This document shows, one piece after another, positions 31,818-44,000 of a DNA stretch of 64,000 bases. Numbering within the stretch: position 1 is the stretch's first letter; each line of letters opens with the position of its first letter. Made by a program: the position numbers and the translations under genes. Source of the stretch: Siderastrea siderea (Eukaryota > Cnidaria > Anthozoa > Scleractinia > Rhizangiidae); contig OZ034968.1 of NCBI GenBank assembly GCA_964030785.1, forward strand, positions 32,746,686-32,810,685, in the 5' to 3' direction. The notes under the pieces are model-generated. The model saw nothing but the letters and a program-made list of their open reading frames with translations. It was not told the DNA's origin and searched no databases.

Positions 31818-34800
31818 TAATTGGCTCACGTCCATCATTTGGCGGGAAATACACTATTTTTATAACTAAAAAAAGAACTGACAACAAGCACATGTGCAAA
31901 ACACTTAACAGAGGTTCCAAATACAGCGTTGGACAGTGACCTGATCCAAACGGGATTTCATGAAGATGGTCGCGAAAGAGAACTGGTCGCTTAAGAGAGA
32001 TTCGAAATATGGCGTCTGACTTAGCCTGTGTACTGAGAACTGATTCAAACGGAATTTCATGAAGGTGGTTGCTGAAGACAGATGTTTGCTTACGAGAGAT
32101 TACAAATACTGGGAACTGATTCAAATAGCTTTGGAGAAGAAGGTTGTTGCAGGACGCTGAAAGATGTCTGACTGCATTCACTCACAAAAGAAGTAATTGT
32201 CTCAAAACGAACAATGACGATTTCCGTGCATTTTTAACGACACAGTGCAAAATTTTATTTAGCAGCATTTGATTTCTGTTCAGCTAATTTTCTGGCGTAA
32301 ATACAAACTCCAATCGCGTTCCTGCAGATTTCCCTTGTCAAGCTTGCAGGATGCACCGATTCCAAGTGTGCTGTCCATGTTAAACAAAGTATGCCTGTGC
32401 CTGTGTCTATGTCCAGTTTTGATCGCAAATTATATGGTGTAGAGTAATTCATCGAGATTTCTTTAGTCCTCTGAGGAGGGTGGGTAGACACAGGATTTAG
32501 AGTCTTCCTTGAGTCTACTGGTGGGTCTCTTTCTTTGAATTGCCGGAAACTGCAGTTGTTTATATTCGTGTATTGTCATGATTGTGAGTGATTTTCAAGT
32601 ACGAGTGTAATCAGTTGCGAAGTCAATTAGAAGAGAGGTAAAAGAGGTGTGTTTTAGATCGAGCAAGGAAAGAAAACAAATTATGACAGCAAGCGGACAT
32701 TCCTGTCCAATGCGTTTTGACACATTTTTCCTAGAGATAAGAGAACAACTATCTGTGTTCCGAAATATAGAGAAATCCTTAGAAGACAGTTTTTTAGAGT
32801 GAGCGAACCTGAAAGTTGTAACCGACGCTTTGCAATAAACGAGAGAAATTGATGGAAACCGCCATACCGTTTCCAAAAGAGTTGTTCACGCGTGTTTACA
32901 AAATCTCGAAAGCAGACAAGGCGAGTTACAATTTCATTACATCAGCGAATTACTTTAAGTCTGGGGCTCAAATCCTCGAGCTAAAAATAAATACATGTAA
33001 AACACTAATTGCTCTTTGAACAATAGCTCAAGAAAGGCATTTTTTGAACGTTTCAGATAATAGCAATTTAATCAGTACATATTAAGGCTATTCCACAGGT
33101 TCCACCACCATATGCAAATTATGCAAATAAACATTGGCTAATAGTTAGGTTTGTCCAATGGACCCACGTTGCCATGCGAACGGTCTTCTAATTTTCAAGG
33201 TTCAATGGGTTTCTAAAAAAGTCTCGTGACTAAAGTCTGGAAGCTCAGCAAACGCTGCAGATTACTCCGAACCGAGTTTTCATATTATTGAATTCACTCC
33301 ACAAGGAAGAGCAACGGAAATTAATTATTCGTAGAACTGAAAGAATAACTGTTTTCTAGTCTACTGAAACATTCTATCTAAATAAAGTTCAGTTCAGCGA
33401 ACGAGTGACGTCCTGTTTGGGTGTGGATTGGATTTGGAATCCAGGTATGTGTACTAGCATTAATCCCTCGTTAAAACATATTTTGCATGTTCCACTGTTC
33501 TCCTACCACAGGCAATAAGGGAATACTATTGATTAAGTCTCGCCAAAGACATAAAATGCACGTGAGCTAAAAGCAGTCGTATCGTGTTTGATTTGTCGGC
33601 CGCATCAAAACAACTATTCGCTTGAGTCGCGTCACGCCTGAGGACGAATACACAAGAACAGTTAAAATAAGCTAAAATCGGAAAAGGATTTATTTTCTGC
33701 TGCCCACAAAGAAAGGCTAAGAGTAAAATGTATCTAACATCTGAGAATTCTAGATAAAGTTTGCCGTTTTCAGAGTGAATCAAGGCAGCTTTCAGTTTCC
33801 ACTCCCTTCTTCAGCCGATTGACGTTGTGATCTGTGATCAGTGTTGTGAGATTTCAGGTTTGTTTTATTTTTAAACTTATCATGGTCGTGCACACCGTGT
33901 GTACGTACAATACGTCTTCTGTATCTATTCAGTTTTAACTCCCTTTGCTGAGCTTTGAGGCTAACCACGATTGCGGCGTAGTACAACTGACATTAGTTAT
34001 GAATGCAGTTTATTCTTGCATATTAATACTCTGCTAAATTCTGGAGCGTTGTCTGTTTAGCATTTGGCTGCATTATGTCATCTGTTGATTTTCATACCCG
34101 AGTGTTCTTTGAGGATCGTTTCTGTATAAATATATCATCACCTTTTATTAAAAACCTCTTGTTTTATGACAATCTTATTTTAATTGTAATTATCTTTTGC
34201 CAGCATGCAGGGCTGCTTTTGTTAGTTGAGAAAACAAAGAGGTGTAATAGTTAGAGGCATGTTTGCACATTTAACAGGTTGCTTGTAAGGAAAGATAAGT
34301 CTACAACTCTTAGTCCTTCACTTCTTAAGTAACAATGCTTTAGGAATTTGGTTTCCTAATTCAACGGTACGTCGCGAAGTTCGGCGTGTTTAATGAAATA
34401 ATGAATTCGAAACTTCGAAACTTCGCATTTATTTTCAAATGACACTGCTGGAGCACATTTAGACCACCTTCACTAGCTTTAAGTACATACACACGTTACA
34501 TCACATATTGTTACGTTACTAGGAAAACTATAAAACAATATATTTACCAAACTATTCCACAATCATTTAGAGTTTTGTTTTCTGGCAAACTCTCTCAAGT
34601 GTAACGTAGCTTAGTTTGTATGTTCTAAACACCTTTTGTGTTGCTGCTTGAGCCTCCTAAATGAGAGTTTTATTGCGAAGTTGAAGCAATAATATCTGAG
34701 GTGCTATTGCTGTGTTGTTGCAGACATTGACAAAGTGTTTCCTTTTTACTCTTTTCCACAGTTTTCAATCGCCTGAGATCAATTCAGTTTATTTAGAAAC

Positions 34801-35196
34801 ATTTACGTTCAGTAAAACCTAAAAGGTAATAACATTTTAATATTTTAATATTCGTATTGCGCGGGTTCCATACGGAAATGCTCATCCGCGCATAACAATA
34901 TCATGTCGATCTAAACGTTGTTTCCTTGACATCTATGCGCGTAAAGAGTACAATACTTTCTCTTCTGTTTATACAGTGAATTTTGTCATTCTTTTAGAAG
35001 AATTCGAACATAACAACGGAGGTATACGAGTGCATTTTGACAGACTTCAACATTTCTTTATTGCTTCTATTTCCAAAAAATGCAAAATTTAAGAGGTATA
35101 TAGTTTTGGCAATTGAAAACAGTGCCAAGATTTAACGATCACCAAGATGCAAAACTTGATTTCTTGAAATTCGCGTTATTATAGAAGGTATGACGC

Positions 35197-35232
35197 CATA
35201 CGTACGTGTATTTCATGATACACGTACGTATG
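35197..35232. repeat. Hairpin with perfect 14-bp arms
   Basis: catacgtacgtgta and its exact complement flank an 8-base loop. It lies in the copy 2 upstream flank. Function is unknown. Confidence 0.75.
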
Positions 35233-35474
35233 ACGTTTTGCTCCTTTATGTCATTTCGTTTGTACACATGTATAGTCAACTTGCATTGAGGACGTCAATT
35301 TTAGTCTGCCTTAATCATTTTCAACACGAATAAGGCTGTCTGTGATATTGTTTGTAATTACCTTTCTCCACTGAGCGGGGCTCGCTCGAGAAAACGTACC
35401 TAGATGCAATAGCTAGATGTATATTTACAAGGTTCTTGTTAGGAAAGATGAGACTGCTACACCTAAGCACTCTC

Positions 35475-35867
35475 TTAAGGACGGTGCCTCAGTCCTTTTG
35501 TTACTGCGCATCTTGGGATATTCAGGCTTCTTAAGGAATTTGCCCACCAATACAACAATATTTTTGTGCGGTTTATGACTATGTGGAAAAAGCAGATCTT
35601 AGCAAGGGCTCTCACAATCCAAAACGAAAACTGGGGGTAACCGCGCATTTTTCAGAGATAATTGAGCTTAAATTTGGAAAGAAATCGCCATACATTCTTT
35701 GTATTTTAACGCCTTTTTAGAACTATGGCTGCTCAATTATCTCTGAAAAATGCGTGGTTACCCACATTTTTCTTTTTGGATTGCAATAACCCTTGCTAAG
35801 ATCTACTTTTTCCCGATAGTCATAACCTTTGCAAAAATACATCTGTATTAGGAGGCACCGTCCTTAA
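35475..35867. mobile_element. MITE with TTAA-flanked ends and arms of nearly 200 bp
   Basis: TTAA stands at both ends (35475-35478 and 35864-35867). Inside it ggacggtgcctc pairs with gaggcaccgtcc, and the pairing continues through about 190 bp per arm, including agataattgagc. A TTAA target fits a piggyBac-like origin; a TA target with adjacent T and A bases is the alternative. There is no ORF. Confidence 0.7.
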
Positions 35868-36379
35868 GCCGTTTTAAAAAGCCATGTGTCGGATTTGGTT
35901 TATTAATTCAAGCGATAACTAAGTTCTATGTGGTTTATGAAAATAATGTTAAATCAGACAAATATGGTTCTCGCTGTAGAACATTTAGTCCACCCTTCAC
36001 TTGTTTGATGTACATACAGTAGGCACCAAAGACGAGGCTATTTTCACAAGGACAACTATCAAACATATTTCACTGTATCACTGCATTTCTCACCATTTAC
36101 AGTTTGCAAGTATATCCCTTTTTTTACACAAAGGAATACAAAATAACAACAGCTGATCTAAAGTGTAAATTTTGATAAAGATAACAAGAAAGAAGAACAC
36201 AAGCTATCCATACAAAAAAAATAAAATAAAATTATAGGCGTGACATGAGTCACATTTCTCTATTTTCAATTGCAAATCTAGTTTTTCTTGGAATTCTGAT
36301 TGGCTGGGTATCTTTTTGGTTATTTTACAGGAATAAACATATTTTCAGGCGAGTACAACTAATATATTAAATTTACGTT

Positions 36380-37970
36380 TGAGTTATGAGCATAGATTCT
36401 AAGGCAGAGTAAAATCGTTGAACAAAAATTGAGACTTTGACAAATTTAAATGTGTTTTGTTGTCTTCGCTGAAATGTAATATTGCGTAATGACTAAAATC
36501 ATTCATGACTGTGCACTCCAGAACTGTATGTTCAAGAGAGTCAGGGAGTCTACTGAAGAAACATTTGTCATCCGACTTTAAAAATTTTGTAGTTTTTAAG
36601 CTCTTGTTTGTTACTAATATTCGATAAAGTAGCTTAAAGGAAAACTGTTTTAGCTTGTTGTCCCTTGAGAGGCGATGGGCAACCTTAAAAAATTCCTCCC
36701 ATTTGTTAGCAAAAGGTGGGTAATACCTGGCCCAACTTTTAACCGAGGTAGGCTCATCTTCAAGTTAATATGAAACAATGAATAGTAGTCCTTACATCGC
36801 ATCTTAGGGAGTGAGAAAATTTTTTCTTCAGAAAGCTGAAATACGTTTGGATCACCAATTGAGGAGTCGAGCGGTCTTGCAGTTGATGCACCATCAGTTT
36901 TTAGGCTTAATGGTATAAAAGCAAGCAATTGAAAATAGTAAATATAATAAATACTGCTTGAAGTCTTCAAAATTAAGATAATTTAATTGCAGAAAAAGAA
37001 CTCCTTTGTCCACCAATTTCTTCCAATACAGAGATTTCCCTTCAATTGTTATGTTTTCGTTGTTCCATAAGAGTAGATTGCTGCTGTAGCAATCTTTGGA
37101 AAGACTCTTTAACTCCTTACAATAGTCTAAAAGTTCAATGTAGAAGACAGGAATATTCCTATTAAGATTCTTTGTATTGTAATTACATTTAAGTAAGAAA
37201 GACAGCCCTAAATATTAAAGAATGCATTTGGTATTGCTTTCCACGCATCATTAGAACCACTCAAAAATCTACTTATCCAACTTAAATGTAACGATTTAAC
37301 CGTTGTTATGAAGTTAGGAAAGTTCAGGCCTCCTTTACTCTGGGCCTGATATAAAACAGTTCTCTTAATCTTATCATTTTTATTCTTCCATAGAAAGCTA
37401 AAAAGGCCTTCTTTGAACAAAATATTTATGACTTCCTCGGGAACAGAACATTGAGGCCGCATAAACCAATTTGGAAACGCCCAAAGATTTTGCGAGGAGA
37501 GTTCTTCCCATAAGCGTCAGGTCTCGGGATAACCAAATGTTTAACTAAGTTTCCATTTTTTTTTTTATTTTCGTGAAAAAGTTTTGACAGTCGTTCTTAT
37601 CCCGATTATAGGATATGAAGGTGCCTAAGATTTTAATTGGATCTTTGGTTGTGCTTATTGCAATAGGACAGCAGGTTTTGTTTTCTTTCAACGAACCAAT
37701 CCACATGACTTTTGTCCTCGTATTAGTTAGTTTAAGGCCTGAGATTTTTCCAAACTCAGTCAAAACAGATATGCATATAAGGGTTGTGTCGTCGGTAAAC
37801 TGACTCAATTTGGCCTCCACCGAACCTGGAAGTACAATTCCGTGGATGTTGCGACTTTGACGAATTTTTGGTGCTGGTATTTCGGCAGATGGTATAAAGG
37901 GAAGGGGGCTTAAAGAGCAGCCCTGTTGGACTCCCCTTGATACTTCGAAGTAATTAGTCATGTAGCCTCA
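36380..37970 (-). pseudogene. 5'-truncated LINE (Tx1/L1-like) ORF2 fragment
   Basis: Read on the minus strand from 37961: EVSRGVQQGCSLSPL, QFTDDTTLI (the catalytic DD box, here FTDD), ILGTFISYNRDKND, then FLWKNKNDKIKRTVLYQAQS and KSLHLSWISRFLSG, which are RT and thumb motifs of L1/Tx1-type LINEs. C-terminal sequence with a Cys-His knuckle (CFF...LEHTVLEC) continues to about 36400. Frameshifts break it, and everything before RT block 4 is missing. Its 5' break lies about 60 bp before the splice acceptor of the HEPN exon of copy 2, on the opposite strand, so it must lie in that gene's 5' intron or promoter. Confidence 0.85.
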
Positions 37971-38052
37971 TTTAATACTCCAATTTCAACATCGCAGTAA
38001 AGCGATAAAATAAAATTTTTTTATTAGGTTGAACAAGAAGCAGTCTGTCTCC

Positions 38053-41000
38053 ATGGCTGGTGAAGTACCAACAGCCTCATCCACCAAGGAGACGACAAAT
38101 TATGCTCGGTTGTGTCGTCTCCTAGTGGATGTTGGAACACAGGCCCTCAGAGACACGTTCAATGCCATCCACCCTCCAGGTAATCTGCACACTGTTTTGG
38201 CGGGAAACAAAGCTACATTGCAGCCGCTGAGAGAACGAAAGATAATCAACCCAACGCAGTGGGGCAAGCTCTTCGCTGCCATCCCCTCTTCTGTGTCCTC
38301 AGCATCTTTTGACATCACTCTGCTGATGGTCTTGTTGCGAAACATTTGTGGCTTGGCTGCTCCAGCAACTGGATGGGATGCCTTTCCTGCTGCAACAGAC
38401 GTGAGTCTCGAAGCAGATATCGCTCGCATTAAATACTTCAGAAACACGGTGTATGCGCATGCAGACCACGCCTCTGTTGACGATGCGACATTTAACAGAT
38501 ATTGGAGCGAAATCCGGGACGCTTTGGTGCGGCTGGGGGGAGTTGCCTACAGGGCAGCTGTTGACAATCTTGAAACAGAATGCATGGACCCTGACGTCGA
38601 GGAGCATTACAAAGAGCTTCTTCGACAGTGGAAAAACGATGAGAATAACATAAAAGAGGAGTTGAAAGAAATGAAAACTGACATTAAAAACCTCATTAGC
38701 ATTGACATAAAAAACCTCACGAAAAAGCTTGATGATCTGGTGACATCCACTGTGGCTGCTGAGGAGGAAACAAGTGATGAAGGTGAGTTGTGATCTGTAT
38801 TAAATTCGGGGCACACTTGCCCAGCATATTATCCCAACCTTGACTTGCGCAGCACCAAAAACTGTTTTACTGACAAAACTGAGGAGCCACAAACACAAAT
38901 GGCTGAAGACTGACCTTAAGCCTTGTGTTCCTACTGGCATAGTGACACAACAGTGTGCGGAACATGGGCATGAGGAGAGTTTCTTTACACAGTTCTGATT
39001 CTGGGTAGTGCAAGAGCTCCGTTTTGAACGATTGGTGTTTCAGTGCTCTCGCAGGACCATGTAAATGCATTTCTTCCTTGTTTGTGACGTTGTTACATTA
39101 CATACAATTAACAGTCATTGTATGCTGCATGATTACTGTATGAACGAGGTTTAAAGCAAGAATATCTCTTGCATAACCATTGTGTGTAATGGGCATTATG
39201 CACGCTAGGTCACCAGTTGAAAATTTACCACCAAGCCCTGCTCAGACAAAATTCTTTGGGGCACTTAGCCAATCGAAACTCTTTTTACGTGAGTATTCTT
39301 TTCAACTTTGCTCCTCTGGGAATTAGTGATAAGAGACTTCCCAGGTTCAAACTTCGAAAGTGAGACTGTCAAATTAGCCAGTCTGACTTAAACATAAATA
39401 AAGGGTATTGATCACGTCAAGCAAATACTAAATTCGATAATATTTTGCCACCATTCATAAAAAGTAGTCTAGTAGAGATGTTTTAAGCCGTATTTTTGTG
39501 CAAATTATTAACAAATAATCACATGATTCTGAGTGCAATTTGGAATAAATAGGTACTCGCAAATTTTTCAAAGGCCACAACAATGTACTGGTGGTCATTT
39601 ATTCCAAATTGTACACAAAATCATGTAATTACCTACACCAATAGCACATGCTTCTGCAAATAATAAGTTGATCTTAGGTATTTGAAATTATTTGAAGTAG
39701 TCTTGTGGTGATGTTTTACGCCGTATTTTTGAGCAGGAATCTCATTAATTTGCGCAAGAATACATTAACTTTGATGACGTCATATTCATGTCTTGTACTC
39801 ATGAATAGAATGCGGAGGAATCTCATTAAAGTATAACCGGTTTGGCAGGTTTATCATGATCAGTGACGTATGTTCTGTTTTTAACCTGGCGTCCATGGTT
39901 GGTATAACCGGTTTGACAGGTTTTTAACTCGTTTGGACGAAGCATTATGGTTGGCTGCCCTAGTTTCTTTTATTTGAAGCTTTATTTACTAGCAAGTGCC
40001 AACTCGCACCTCATTTGTGATTCAAAATCACTGAACGTGGCGTTCCTGTGCAAGCTTTCACCTCTCGCCGCATTCATTATCCACTGCAGACAAATATTGT
40101 TCCTTAACAAAAAAAAATTATTTTCGGTTCACTGATTCATAAATTGTGCATGTTAATGATGGCGCCAACAAACCAACTACACTCATATTTTAAGTGAAGT
40201 TTTTCATTTCAAAAGATCAACTAATACAAAGCAAAGCCATGCCTTCATATTCAGGAAGGTTTCACTGGCAAATAAATTTTATTTCAACAGACACGTTTTT
40301 CCTATCTTATTAATTTCGAGGTGATCTCTCACTCTGTTGAAAAGATCTTAGGTAGAAATCTTCGAGGTTTCGCTGAGAGCCCACAAATTCGGCGCATTCT
40401 GCACAATTTTCGTCAACACCGAAGGTGAAGTCTTCAATTTGCATCGTATGGTGCTCTTGGCATCCTCGGAGCCCAATTGCTGGGTCAACAGCAAACAAAT
40501 TGTCTGGATAACAACTTGAAGACTGTTGTTGCCCCATTACCTTTGTTTGGCCACTTCCCTTTGCCATCTTGTCGGAGTCTTTTGGCGTTCCCCTCAAGAA
40601 TTTGTTTTGACCCCAAAAACTGCCTGTCTCGCATAATCGAATATTTGTATTCGTTTTCTTTCAAGTGGCGTTCGATAGCTGTGGCCATAACTCGTTTAAG
40701 TTGATTTCCAGTCCGTACTGCGCAGGCTCAACGGTTTGTTTTGGTGTTTTGTTCGTTTTGTCTTGAAAAACTACGTACGTCATGCACGACTTTATGAAAT
40801 GTACCAATTCGTGACGTCTTACATAAAGTGAAATTACAATTTTTGTCTCCCGCCATCCTGGATGTGAGCGTTACTCTCGATGAAATTGAAGAAAGGGACA
40901 TTGAGGTGGCCGCGCGGCCAGGACAAGATAGCATTTCGGTGTGTACATGTACTAGGTTTTGTTTACGGGAAACAGGAAGAAACAGGAAGAAGAAATGCCT

Positions 41001-44000
41001 GCCCGTGTCGTAGTGCCCAGCAGTTGCCATCGAGCACGAGGAACCGCAAGCTTATGCATGAACACACGGTGTGTGTTGCAGGAAGATTGTTCCGAAAATG
41101 ATGAGGTATTTCAGTCTACTTTATTTTTCCCATGCGGAAGAATTTTCGTACAGCTCCAAAAATGCACTCTTTTTCATAAATTATCTGTTTTTTCCTTACA
41201 TTCCATCATGTGAGGCTCACAAACAATACGGGGCTGAGCCTGCGCAGTACGGACTGGAAATCAACTTTAACTATCCGGCTCGCAGTCGGTGCCGTCTTGT
41301 TTACTCACCGTCGCATAAAATTGTTTGAGGAATTTGGTTAGCTCGCCATTCGTCGTGGCCCTTTGCCTTCGCCCAGGTGTTCTTCACCTTTAATCAGTTA
41401 GCTGTAGTTAATTTCGTGTTTTTGTTTTTTGCGTTGTCCTTAAAACTCTTGATTAAAACTGAGTTACCAGTCCAAACCTGTCCACCATTTTGTTTTTGTT
41501 GCGGCTGGTAACCTAGCTGTCAATCATTTCCAATTTCAGATTTTACACTGGAAATTTCACCTTTTCAAATTTCACCTTTTTTTGCACCATCGGTTTCACT
41601 TTTTGCACTGTTTGGGATAAATTGACATGTTATTAGCCAATCAGAATGCAGAAATTATTGTATGCAAATTATAAGGAAGAAAATTTTTCGAGGAAAGCTC
41701 AAGAACTGAGCGACTCACCATCAAAAATCCATCTTCAACAGTTAACTTGAGCGTTTAGGTAGCTAGAGTTTTTGTGAAGTTTAGTGAGTCCCTTGTAAGG
41801 AAACCTTGTTTACAAGGACAGAGCGGAACTTAACGTTTTTGACTTTGATGCGCTAATTTGTTGATTAATACTTAAACACTGCTTCGGCATGACAAAGCGT
41901 CTAGCACAAATACCAGTGATCAACGTGTAATTTCTCACCAAAATTTGTCTTCAAGAGAATAAGGAAAATTCTTTATTGATCTTATGGGTGGATTTATTTG
42001 TAGCATACTTGTATAGAAAAAAAATGCGAGATCCTGTTTGTTTGTATCGCGTTTAGGTTACGCGTATGGGGTATCCGATAAAACAACGGCAAGTTCCAGC
42101 GTGCACGTTTACTTACTTGGGTATTTTGACGCTGCCACCTCTGATTTCTTCTTCCAGAGGAGAGAATTGTCTGCTCAAACACCTGCGAAAGGTTTGCATT
42201 TTCCCGAGCTGCTCTTATGCAAATCTATCTCCAGTGAATGTGATAAATTGATACACGACTGATTCGCAAACCTTACACGCGTAATCTGAATGTGATACAA
42301 ATAAACAGCCTGTCGACTTTCCCACCCTATTGAATTTTTCATCACGGATTTGCAGATAACATAACTAGGTTTGCTGGTACCACTAATAAATTAGAAGTAC
42401 CCTATCAGTTGAACTATTTCCTTTTAGAAAATACAAAAAAGTACATAATCATCTTCAGTTTATACCATTTTCTCATCTTCCCACCTGCATGGACCTGGCA
42501 CATTCTCAGAAGCTACTTTTGCAACTATTGTAGTCTCTAAATTGTAACTAAATTACGTTTCGGACAGCGTTATGCAAATTAGAAATTGATGACGTCATAA
42601 GTGGTTACAGCATGGGATTAGATCACAAAATATCTCCAGGAAGAATGGGTTGAGAAAATTGAAACTTGACGCCATTGTTGTACCTAAGGAAAGACAAATA
42701 AAGAGGCATATTGTGATGTTGCCATGACAACAATCTTGGCCTCAGTCTCTTTCGGCTTTGAACCATATATGACCATTTGTGACATGTGTAATGACAGATA
42801 AGACGACCTGTTCATAACACACCCTAAGCCCATATTGTCCTTAGTTTCCTCTTTAACCATTAAGGAGCGTACGATGCAAGAAAAAGGCCTGGAAGCTTAC
42901 AGTAGGGGTTACTATGTGTCTTCCTTAAGATATCAGCCACCCTTCAGGGCCGTTTGTGCGCGGATCACACTAGTTTTTGTTGTTTTTTGAAAAACCCTCT
43001 AAACTATACATTTTTTAGCACCTCAAAAATTCCAGAAGATGACTTTTTATTCAGAAATGGAAAAAGTTAAACATGTTTGGAAAATGGGAAGGTTTTTTCA
43101 CACGTACATGCCTTCATAGATTAGGTTCCACTCCTTCCAGAAACAAAGAAAACAAAACTATCAACACCCTTGACCCATTTGGCTAAAAACAGTGTCTTAG
43201 ATTTTTGGCAAGTGCGTTTGTTCTTCTTTTATTAGCAGATGAAGTAAGAGAAGACAAATAAATTAGCACTTTGCATGGAAAAATGGTCCAGCTTTAAAAC
43301 GAAAAGAGGGATAAAAATTCGCAGACGAGGTTTTGTAGAAAAACTATTTGGCAACAGTCTGGCCAAATTCTAGCCAAATTTGTCGAGTGCCTGTAGACTT
43401 GGAGTTAAAGACGTACGTACAACTCGCCAAAATTTTACGTTCGAGAAAAAAAAGAAAATAGATTTTTTTGCGGCGTCTTGCCAGTAATGAGATTATGACA
43501 CCTAAATGTTCAGTGAGTTCTTTATTGATCGAGAGAGGGATCAGCTTTCTCAAACAATAGAACTTTATGTGTAACAGGGGCAATCTTATGCCCTGACCAG
43601 CAGAAAACAATTTATTTCCTTCCAACACAACACTCTCGGATGTGAGAAAAAAATTCGTCATGTCAGTTTTATCTACGAAATATTTTCCTTATTTCAATTC
43701 ATATTTCATGTAACAATTAAAATTTGTTATGCGTATTTCCTGAAATGCTGACCAAGTTGATAAAGATCACCGAAACTCGCGGCAAAATCCAGGCGAAATC
43801 ATAAGGCCTAATCATCAACGCAAACTTCTCTTGCCGATAAAATGAACCCTGATCGCCCTCTGCAAATTCACTGCCCATTCTTTGTCAAGGGCTTTTTTTT
43901 CTACAGTCTTGGTTTAGAAAAAGAAAACAGATACAATCGTTTCTTTTTGGGGTACATTTAGGTGAAAAAAAACTTCATTACTTAGTAAAAACAGGACTAA

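Larger units (their letters stand above)
30712..33100. other. Stretch with palindromes and degenerate tandem repeats, no supported gene
   Basis: It contains the palindrome at 30929-30961, the long hairpin at 31651-31817 and diverged repeats of ctgattcaaacgg and atttcatgaagatgg (31925-32170). The repeats resemble 53300-53430, at the downstream edge of the copy 2 block. A minus-strand frame of 78 codons (32255-32491, SLTREICRNAIGVCIYARKL) could be an exon, but there is nothing to confirm it. Confidence 0.35.
33100..36380. other. Upstream flank of copy 2, partly similar to 6.9-10.8 kb
   Basis: No gene is supported. Patches match the copy 1 upstream flank, notably 33775-34030 against 7620-7860. 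It carries a hairpin (35197-35232) and a miniature element (35475-35867) not seen in the copy 1 flank. Confidence 0.4.

Noticed and set aside
40828..41328. Overlapping plus-strand frames at 40.8-41.3 kb
   Set aside because: They lie inside a 568-bp miniature element and have no recognisable content.
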